From assembly GCA_017654935.2 (NCBI GenBank), contig CM065680.1, forward strand, positions 43,246,370 through 43,310,369: a stretch of 64,000 nucleotides of DNA. Reading direction: 5' to 3'. Below are positions 1-64,000 of this stretch, piece after piece. Each line of letters begins with the position of its first letter. The first letter of the stretch is position 1. A program made the position numbers and the translations under genes. The DNA is from Phymorhynchus buccinoides (lineage: Eukaryota > Mollusca > Gastropoda > Neogastropoda > Raphitomidae). Below the pieces are notes generated by a model. That model saw only the letters and a program-made list of their open reading frames with translations, was not told where the DNA came from and made no database searches.

Positions 1-381
1 CAGTTACTGTGCATTTAGAGCTATACTTCCCGGACATGTTTAGGATATAAAGCCATTAACAGACAGAAAAGTTAGAACATTGCATACTGACAAGGAAAAT
101 AACAAGAACATAAAAAAAAATAAGACGAGAAATTAAGGTTTTATTCATGACTAGTTTGACATTCAAAGTTTTGTTTACATGAACCTTTTATTGAATAAGG
201 AAAACGAACTGGTCACATGTACACAAAGAACATTGCATTTCAACAGCTTGAACTCATAACAAACGGTTCTTCCAACAACAAAATCCATACAGTTAATGAA
301 ACAAAAATACAACACCCATCAATTGCAGCAACAAACCAAGAGAGAGAAAAAAGACAAAATATTGCTGTGGGATTATTGCAG
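1..381. other. Intron sequence, nothing recognised
   Basis: AT-rich intron downstream of exon 42. No conserved coding frame, repeat family or RNA gene was seen. Confidence 0.5.
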
Positions 382-559
382 TACAGTGGAACCTCCCTTA
401 ACAGACCTCCTATTATAAGACTCCCTCCCACATAAGACCAACTTCTCTGAGACATTGCCCATCTTTGTAAGTATTAAAATTACCTCCCTTATAAGACCCC
501 TCCCTTTTGACCTCATTTTGGATGATTTTTAAAGGTCTTATAAAGGAGGTTCCACTGTA
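382..559. mobile_element. TA-flanked palindromic MITE, family 1, copy 1
   Basis: The ends are inverted copies of CAGTGGAACCTCCCTTATAA, with ACTG at the right end, flanked by TA on both sides. The body is almost wholly palindromic (the CTTATAAGACC motif repeats in both orientations). CAGTNNAACCTC ends with TA duplications are typical of non-autonomous pogo/Tigger-like elements of the Tc1/mariner superfamily. Other copies lie at 9515, 21034 and 54015. Confidence 0.75.
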
Positions 560-690
560 TTTGGTGACATCCTTTTTTGTTTCATTTGGTGAGTGGAGAA
601 AAAAGCAAGGGGATTTTTTTTTTTTTAATTCTGTTTCCTTCATTTGATTTTTCCTTATTGATTCTAAGTCAATCTGATAGTTTGTATGTG

Positions 691-693
<3 letters not shown>

Positions 694-752
<59 letters not shown>

Positions 753-779
753 GATTGTGTAATAAAGTTTTCAAGTGTC

Positions 780-830
<51 letters not shown>

Positions 831-838
831 GATTCTTT
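694..838. repeat. Two (CT)n microsatellites
   Basis: CT tracts at about 694-749 and 783-838, split by a 33-bp unique stretch. Apparent open frames here are low-complexity artefacts. Confidence 0.95.
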
Positions 839-1550
839 TTCTTAAAGTGTGTACAATTACTTCTATATAAAGAAGTTGGTCACCACCACAGAAGAAGAAG
901 AAGAAGAAGAAGAAGAAGGAGGAGGAGGAGGAGATAAAAATCAAATTTTTTTATTGACATTTCTTTATAAAGGAAATAAGTGAAATGTTTGACATTATTG
1001 ACAGTTTTACAATTGTATAATCAACATCCAAAAACTCACCATGCTAACATCCACAGCCTGATGGCAGCATGGTTAAAGACAGAATGTTGGCATGAGACAT
1101 ACAAATTGTAATATAAAAGGCACATTTCTTTTAAAGTATATCAAACATACTTGACCAACAATATATAAAATAATAGCCATCATCAACAATATAAGACTTT
1201 TATTGCTTATTTTTGTACACTAAACACTGATTTCTCACAAACGTTTTTGTTCATTCAAAAACTAAAACTAAAAGGTTATTGTTTACATGTTGTATTACTA
1301 ATACCCATTCATCAATTTTGAAATCATAATTACAAACAAAACATGTTAGTAATACGTTTTTGTGATTCAATCAGCAACATTTAACAGCTCGTTTTGTTAA
1401 ATGTCTGAGTGATGTTAATGTAATCACTGGAATATGGGGTACAGGGGCTTATCTCCTTGAATTCAGTTTATATTAGAAATGAGGATATTAGGCAGGAACA
1501 ACTTAAAAAAATTCTTCTTCATCATTTTGATTTCTTTCTTCATCACATCA
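839..1550. other. Intron sequence, mostly unique
   Basis: A (GAA)n/(GGA)n run at 891-933 follows the phrase GTTGGTCACCACCACAGAAG, which recurs at about 7290-7312 and may be the end of a small retroposon. The rest is AT-rich with no recognisable feature. Confidence 0.4.
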
Positions 1551-1825
1551 GCATTCCATTGTTGCATTAAAATTTCCGTTTCTGATCTGACAAAGCTGCC
1601 TTCAAATCCGCAAGCCAATCACCGTGCTTTTGTTATTTCTTTATTAAATCAGCGTTTCATTCTTGCACTTGCTTTTTTGTTTCTGACAAAAGCTTCCCTC
1701 GAAATTGCATTGCGGGTGAAACTCTTGTTTGGGTATTCTTTTTTTGATCAACTCTGAATTCTCCCATTTCTGTATTAACCTTTCCATTTATGACAAAGCT
1801 ACCCTAACAAGCTGCTGGCAAAATA
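1551..1825 (-). repeat. Decayed copies of the exon 42 donor end
   Basis: Three degraded copies at about 1551-1620, 1655-1725 and 1765-1825 resemble the last 40-60 nt of exon 42 plus its downstream intron. The phrase TTTCYRTTTMTGACAAAGCT recurs in each, as do flanking GCATT and TTAACC motifs. Spacing is about 100 bp. All are downstream of the exon. Confidence 0.65.
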
Positions 1826-1922
1826 TTCTTCATTTCTCATGAGACAATAGCAGTTCTGTAGGGCCGAAAATTCCTTTAAAAAAAAATTCTTTATAACCTC
1901 AGAAATGCATGGCTGCACTAAC

Positions 1923-57352
<55,430 letters not shown>

Positions 57353-57659
57353 CTGAAATAAAGATTTAAGTCCGAAAGCATACACTTATACGAAAAATTA
57401 AAATGTTATCCCTCAGCACAGGCCATCCAAAGCAGTGCTTCAGATGCCCTCCATTTTGCCAAGCTCAATCCGGGATGTTTGTTGCTAAGTTTCGAGCCTC
57501 GTTCTGGCTACTTGCGTTTAAGCAATATTTTATAGTCTCATTTACGAATCTTGTTTCGATTTAATTTAAAACACAATAAATTACACTGGGTAATGTTTAT
57601 CATTCTTGTTTAGTCTGACGAAATGTCCACCTTTTACAAGCATTATCAATATTATGTGG
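57353..57659. other. Upstream of the first modelled exon
   Basis: AT-rich, with a moderately GC-rich 57425-57515. This could be promoter or further intron; no TATA box or convincing ciliary X-box was seen. Confidence 0.3.
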
Positions 57660-57730
57660 CTCATTAACTAAACTATTTAATTTGTCTATGGAACAGGGAG
57701 AACTACCAGATGATTGGATAAATGTGTATA
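57660..57730 (+). pseudogene. Reverse transcriptase relic of a LINE
   Basis: The plus frame reads LFNLSMEQGELPDDWINVYK, matching the common LINE motif L-F-N-x-S-L-x-x-G-x-L-P-x-D-W just before the K(K)G motif. Only about 25 residues survive; a C-run follows at about 57783. Confidence 0.6.
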
Positions 57731-58589
57731 AGCAGGGGCGTAGCATCCAGGTCAGGCCCTCACACCAGGGCCTGACCACTTACCCCCCCTAAAAGCCAAA
57801 AAACACCCCCAAAAAACCCACTGCACGCGTTTTTGATGTGAGTTCTTCCAAACGTCACTTCACCATAACTATTAAAGACATGATATTAGCTAGAAGGGAT
57901 AGAAGGTAATAGTTATGTACGTGTCATAAACCCAGACTAATAAGAATAGAAAATAATACAATCAACTTTGGCATTGGTCTAAATCCTTGCGTCATGGTGA
58001 AAGTGATGTGTTTTTCGGTTGCTTTGTCACACCTACAGCATAGCGTTGCACATGGCCTGACATCAGTGACATGTGATTTCAAACATTGGTATTTTAATAA
58101 GACATGAAGGTAAGAGTAAGAATAATGCAAGATAAATCCATTGAATCTGTTAAGTGTTTGAAACTCGAGTTCTTCTTAACATTCAAGAGCTGCTTAAATG
58201 AAGGCAATGTTGTGAATGATAACATATTTATTATTTCTTCATCTTCTTCTACTTCTTCTTTCGACACGGAGGTGGATAAGGGGAATTGGGCGGGTGACCA
58301 GGGTTGCAAACACACACACACGTCCACACACACACCTGCATGTCTGAAAGAAAGGGAAATTTATGACAGCCACTCCAAAACCTTTAATTTCATATGGGCC
58401 TACGTCATATCATCCCATGTCAGGGTCTACCTAAGGACAATGCGGATCGTAAAATTCACACATAATTCTCCCAGGAGAGGCCTCCAATGCTTCGTTTACA
58501 TTCCAACTATCGTCAACTTATCGGGACCCCCGTCCTCCACAAAGTAGTTCAACGCCCCAGTCTTCCTCCCTCATTAAATTTTATCAGCG

Positions 58590-58971
<382 letters not shown>

Positions 58972-58977
58972 TGAAGA

Positions 58978-59250
58978 CACATATAAATGAAACTTATGTA
59001 AATCATCTGAAAATATATACAGATGGCTCTGTATTTGACAATCATTTATCAGGTGCTGCATTCGTCATTCCATCGTTAAAAATAGAGAAATCATATCATA
59101 TAGGAAAGAATTTTTCTATATTTACCGCAGAACTTGTTGCCATTATTATGGCATTAAATTATCTTCTTAGTTTTCCATTTTCCATCTTTCAGATATTATT
59201 TTGTGTTGATTCATTTGTGGCCATCATATTACACCTTTCCATGTGATTTT
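58978..59250 (+). pseudogene. LINE RNase H domain fragment
   Basis: The plus frame shows ETYVNHLKIYTDGSV, GAAFVIPSLKIEKSYHIG and FTAELVAIIMALNYLL, then a degraded CVDSF. This is the first half of the RNase H domain (IYTDGS, ELxAI) of an I/Jockey-group LINE. It is truncated soon after. A 3' tail-like GTAAGGTGGATAGACGTTAA follows at about 59851 and may belong to the same element. Confidence 0.75.
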
Positions 59251-59458
59251 TCTTTGTAAACATCTGAAAAACTATTTACCGGCTTGGTTGTTGGACACGA
59301 AACCATCAATGACAGCCTATGAAGACATTCTTTGTGATGAATCAAAGATTCTAGAAGTTGTTCGGGGACTTATTAGGAGCCCAATTGGACCTTTGCTTTG
59401 ATGTTCTTGTTAAGTATTTTACTTTTCTTTTTTGGAGTTTAATATTGTTCATTTATTG

Positions 59459-59482
59459 GGGGGGGGGGGGGGGGGGGGGGGG
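59459..59482. repeat. Poly-G run
   Basis: 24 consecutive G bases, followed by a T-rich tract. The length may be inexact in assembly. Confidence 0.9.
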
Positions 59483-59750
59483 GTTCGTTGTGGTTTTTTT
59501 TTCCTCTTTCTTTTCTTTTTTTCTTTTTTTTTCACCTTTAAATATTTAGAAGTAAGTCTAAGTTTATGTATTTCACTGACGTTTCATTAACATAGGGTCT
59601 AAATCATACAGGTACTCAGATACACATACCCTCACCCCATTTATTCATGTACATTATATGCATGCATAGATTAACAATCCTTCGTATCTTCCTACACGCA
59701 CACCCACAACCCCCTTAAACGGACATTTGCACATAATCATACATATCCTT

Positions 59751-59751
<1 letters not shown>

Positions 59752-59821
<70 letters not shown>

Positions 59822-59841
59822 GCTGTTGTTGTTGTTGTTGT
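59752..59841. repeat. (GTT)n microsatellite
   Basis: About 29 GTT units with one GCT interruption. It accounts for poly-Leu/poly-Asn open frames. Confidence 0.97.
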
Positions 59842-60196
59842 CTAAGATCACTGTAAGGTGGATAGACGTTAAATTAAAGAACGAACACTCACACACATAT
59901 TCTCAGGCTCTCTCTTCTTACAATAATTACAACATATTCTGCTTTTATATGATAGCTTCAGTACACGCATTTATCTTTAATTTAAAAAAAAAAAGAGTTA
60001 CTGAATGTACATTGAGCAGTTTATGAATCCACTACTCCCAATAACAATGACCCACCCATCCCATCCCATCCCATCCTCCAAAAGAAACCCGCAAACAAAT
60101 CAAAAGTTAGACAAAATCGGACATCTTTTTAATGGCCAGTACAGAGAGAACGAACGGAACGAACAAACATATGTGTAATGCCTTTAAGCTTTGTCC

Positions 60197-60387
<191 letters not shown>

Positions 60388-60462
60388 CGCATACACATTT
60401 ACATATGAATGAAATACAGTGCAAATATAATGGCAAGGTCATGTCCATTTATTGATATGAAA

Positions 60463-60512
60463 AAGCGTGTGTGTGTGAGCGCGTGTGCCGTGTGTGTGTG
60501 TGTGCGCGTGTG

Positions 60513-60555
<43 letters not shown>

Positions 60556-60557
60556 GC

Positions 60558-60611
<54 letters not shown>
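60463..60611. repeat. (GT)n/(GC)n microsatellite
   Basis: GT repeat with GCGCGCGCGCG at about 60557-60571. It abuts the LINE 3' end. Confidence 0.95.
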
Positions 60612-60612
<1 letters not shown>

Positions 60613-60762
60613 AAGTCAAGTCAAGTCAAGTCAAAATTTTATTTAAAGAAGGACATTGAATAAGCAAAATATACATGCTTTTTTCCATCAAGCCATCTAT
60701 AAACAAAAGCAAAAACCAAACATACATACACGAAACATAAATTATACTGGTTAAGGACATAG

Positions 60763-60940
<178 letters not shown>

Positions 60941-61176
60941 AGAAGAAAGAAGAGAAACATAAATATTTACAGAAAGAAAAGGAGCATATAAATATTTACA
61001 GCAACTAACAGAAAGCACATGAAATAGCAATACAATATCAACATAGTGTTCCACATATCAAAATGAAAAAAAGGGGCCACAGATATATTATACACAGCTT
61101 TACACTCACACACTATTGTTTTATCTATGGGCGGGGATGGGGCTAGGAGACATTAAAACCAAATTTAGGATAACCA

Positions 61177-61700
61177 TTACATATTTAACTGTTGACTATT
61201 CGAAAGATGCAGTTTGAGTCTTGTCTTGAAATAGTTCCTGTTTTTTATTTTCTTTAGAGTAGCAGGCAGGCTGTTCCACAAGGTTCCACCAGAGTATAGG
61301 AAGCTAGATTTGTAGAGGTTATTTCTAGGTCTAGGAAAAGATAACAAATGATTATGTCTGTGAGGATTGACTTTGAATGAATCTATAAGTTTTTTCGGAG
61401 CATTTCCGTTTATGATATTGTGCATAAGTAGTGCTTTATTAAACAACAGTCTGTCATGAAAAGTTAATAAGTTTAGTTCTTTATACTCTTTGATAGTCAG
61501 TGAGCTAGATTTTAACAAAATCAATTTGACAGCTTTTTTATACATACGATTGATTTGTTTCAAATTGGTATCACTACAGTTGTCCCATATACTTGATGCA
61601 TAGTCAATTATTGAAAGAATATGCCCACTAAAAAATAACTTACGCGAATGAGTATCTAAGAAGTTTTTTTATTTTACTTAGTTGAAATAATTTCTTGGAA
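61177..61700 (-). pseudogene. LINE C-terminal region
   Basis: The frame 61563-61177 reads MYKKAVKLILLKSSSLTIKE, HDRLLFNKALLMHNIINGNA, then SGGTLWNSLPATLKKI. This is the standard region after the reverse transcriptase in CR1/L2-type proteins. It is frameshifted relative to the reverse transcriptase at an A-run near 61668; the intervening residues (GHILSIIDYASSIWDNC) are in its own frame. Confidence 0.82.
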
Positions 61701-63018
61701 ATATTTTTCCCAAGAGATGTTGTATGTTCAGTCCAAGTTAGATCCTTATCAATTATTACGCCTAGCATTTTGTGTGAATCGACTTCCTCGATCTTTTTGT
61801 TTTCTATGAATAGTGGTTGAAAAGGAGATTTCATTTTTTGTCTTTTTTGCCGTGCGCATATATACATACATTTTGTTTTGACTGCATTTAATGACATGTG
61901 ATTAAGATGTGTCCAGGTGATGACTTTATTAATATTATCTTGTAGTGTAACTGATAACGTCAATGGGTCAAAATCACTATCGTGTAAGGATGTATCATCC
62001 GCAAACATTTCACTATTGCAATCAATATGGCATGGCAAGTCATTAACATAGATAGAAAATAGAATAGGACCTAAAACAGAACCCTGTGGAACACCATGCC
62101 TGACAGGTAGAGATGTTGATGTTTTGTTGTTTACCATTACTAGCTGTTTACGATTTGAAAGAAATGATGACATCAACTTAATTAATTCAGGAGATAGATT
62201 ATAGAGTTTTAATTTGCGCAATAAAACTGTGTGGTTAATTACATCAAATGCCTTTTCAAAATCTATGAAAAGAACTCCAGTAAATTTATTTTCATTTATG
62301 CTGTCTAAAAGACTGTCCATGAGCTGTATAAGTGCTGTATTACAAGAATGATTTTCACGGAAACCAGATTGATCTTCATGGAGCAAACTGTTCTTGGTAA
62401 GGTATGAATAAAGATGCTTTTTAATATGTTTTTCTAAGGGTTTGGACAAAATTGATAGGATAGAAATAGGTCTGTAGTTTGATGGATTTGAAGTATCGCC
62501 AGATTTATGTAGAGGGATGACTTTAGCTTCTTTGAATTTTAGGGGGAAAGACTGTTTGTCTATGCACAGATTGTAGAGATATGTTAGAGAGTCTATAATA
62601 GTAGGGCTTGCACATTTAAGTATTTTTGAATCTAAACCATCTAAATCACGAGTACCTGAGGGCTTTAAGAGCGATATACTTTTACTGACATCTACCACGG
62701 TCACTGGTTCCATGTGGAAAGGAAATTTAATATCTTTAGACTTTATAAATTGTTGCAAAACAGAAAGGTTGTTTTCTTCTGACCTGTCTTTTGATATCAC
62801 TTTGTCTGCTATGTTTGCAAAATGATAATTTAACTGATTTGAAGTAACATCTGTAATAATTTGTTGGCTTTTAGATACTTTTTTATTTGTTAAAATATTG
62901 ATAGCTTTCCATATTTGTCTGGAATCCTTTGTAGACGTTAACATTTTGCGAAAATAGTATTGCTTAGATTTCCGTTTCATTGAATTTACCTTATTTCTCT
63001 GTTTATTAAATTATGCCC
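61640..63018 (-). pseudogene. LINE reverse transcriptase
   Basis: 446 open codons from 62980 with the ordered motifs LDGLDSKILK, PLHKSGDTSNPSNYRPIS, QSGFRENHSCNTALIQL, GVLFIDFEKAFDVINH, GVPQGSVLGPILFSIYVNDL and the catalytic FADDTSLH. All catalytic Asp residues are present (FIDFEKAFD, FADD). The frame is open upstream to a stop (TAA) near 63016. Confidence 0.88.
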
Positions 63019-63062
63019 TTGTTCCGGTGTTACTTGACTGTGCTCTTTTATTTCTTTCCTTG

Positions 63063-63995
63063 TCAATTTCTTTTGTTATCCATGGTGGCTTTGTTTCTTG
63101 TTTTACTCTTTTTTTTAATGAAAGGGGCATGTTTATCATAGACAGAAATAAATGTATTAATCCAAAATGTGGCAGCTTTATCGGGATCTCTTATTTGATA
63201 AATGTGGTCTAAACGTGACTGAGCTAGGTCTGCAAGGAAATCTTCTTGATTAAATTTTCTGAAGGATCTGTAATAAATTGTTTTATGTCCAACTTTGGGA
63301 ATTTTTATTTGACTTTTATACCAAGTTAAGCAAATGGGATTGTGGTCGCTACAACCGCATGGCGGAGAGCATACTTCAATTATAGACTGCTTTGAATTAG
63401 TATAAATGTGATCAATTAAAGTGCATGAGTTCTCTGTTATACGTGTTGCTTTATCGATAAGTTGCTCTAAGCCATGTATAGTGTAATTGTTATACCATTT
63501 TTGTTTTGGTTTGAGCATATCAATGTTGAAATCTCCCAAGAGAATCGTTTCCAGACCTAATAATAACACATCATCCATTAATTCATTAAATTTATCTTGC
63601 CAGTCTGCTGTTTCAGAGGGATTCCTATATATAAAGCCTATGATTATTGGTTTACTATTTTTCATTGAGACATTAATCCAAATTGATTCAACATCATATT
63701 GTTCGAAGTTAACTAATCTATTACATTTCAAAACAGATGCGAAATACACTAGAAGACCTGTAGATTTTGCTTTGGATGGATCTAGACGCATTATTTGGTA
63801 ATTAGGAATAATCATATCACAATCAGATACTTTGGAAGAAAGGCGAGATTCTGCAAAGCAGAATAAATGAAATCCATAACCATTATTGTAGAGAATAGAT
63901 GCTATTTCGTCTTTTTTGTTGATGGCATTATTAATATTTAAATGACCTACACGGAGGCCTTGTTTTGTCGGCCATGTGTCTAACGTTTGAGCCAT
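63063..63995 (-). pseudogene. LINE AP-like endonuclease
   Basis: 310 open codons: LRVGHLNINNAINKK, LFCFAESRLSS, IGFIYRNPSE, ILLGDFNIDMLKPK, TLIDHIYTN and CSDHNPICLTW. These are the motifs of apurinic-endonuclease-type LINE nucleases, with the terminal SDH present. Met at 63995 is near the window edge, so an N-terminal extension cannot be excluded. It is frameshifted before the reverse transcriptase. Confidence 0.86.
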
Positions 63996-64000
63996 GATTT

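Noticed and set aside
577..781. Short open frames on both strands
   Set aside because: Translations of (CT)n microsatellites.
57425..57515. Ciliary X-box (RFX site) near the gene start
   Set aside because: Isolated half-site-like motifs GTAGCC and AGCAAC are about 18 bp apart, too far for a canonical X-box.
58094..58333. Minus frame with SVSKEEVEEDEEIINML as a possible upstream dynein exon
   Set aside because: Acidic run comes from a GAAGAAG-rich sequence; no well-placed donor and acceptor pair in phase.
58104..58547. 147-aa plus-strand open frame
   Set aside because: Contains CA-repeat translation and no recognisable domain.

Overview
The window is animal nuclear DNA. Its only recognisable host gene is the 5' half of an axonemal dynein heavy chain. 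The gene lies on the minus strand, so it reads from right to left and continues past the left edge. I could place 42 exons between 57352 and 1923. Every junction uses GT-AG, all reading phases agree, and together they encode 2,209 residues (6,627 nt spread over about 55 kb). From recalled dynein sequences, the AAA1 region, the linker, and the spacing of the AAA2 and AAA3 motifs place the protein in the DNAH3/7/12 group of single-headed inner-arm dyneins, with DNAH7 the best match. The window covers the N-terminal tail, the linker, AAA1, AAA2 and the first part of AAA3. The stalk, AAA4-6 and the C-terminal domain lie off the left edge. The true start codon was not found.

The introns are very rich in repeats. 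They hold a tRNA-derived SINE, a (GAA)n-tailed SINE-like family, several palindromic MITE families (TA- or TTAA-flanked), LINE fragments, and long CA, GA, CT and GTT microsatellites. This load suggests a lophotrochozoan, perhaps a marine gastropod mollusc. That placement is an inference from general impression, not a database match.

Layout: 1-1922 is intron with a MITE, CT tracts and decayed exon-42 copies. 1923-32562 holds exons 42-19 (AAA3 back to the linker). 32684-36554 is a roughly 80-copy satellite with a 47-bp unit, filling most of intron 18. 37178-57352 holds exons 18-1 (linker N-terminal part, tail and a low-complexity N-terminus). 57353-60611 is upstream DNA with LINE relics and very long microsatellites. 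60612-64000 is a minus-strand LINE (endonuclease, reverse transcriptase, C-terminal region) with a few disabling lesions.

The most unusual feature is that at least 12 of the 42 exons have had one edge, with its splice site, copied into the adjacent intron. These form 14 separate arrays. Donor-side edges are always copied downstream and acceptor-side edges always upstream, with 1 to about 14 copies and units such as 76, 98 and 119 bp. The dynein pre-mRNA therefore carries dozens of decoy splice sites embedded in exon-like sequence.
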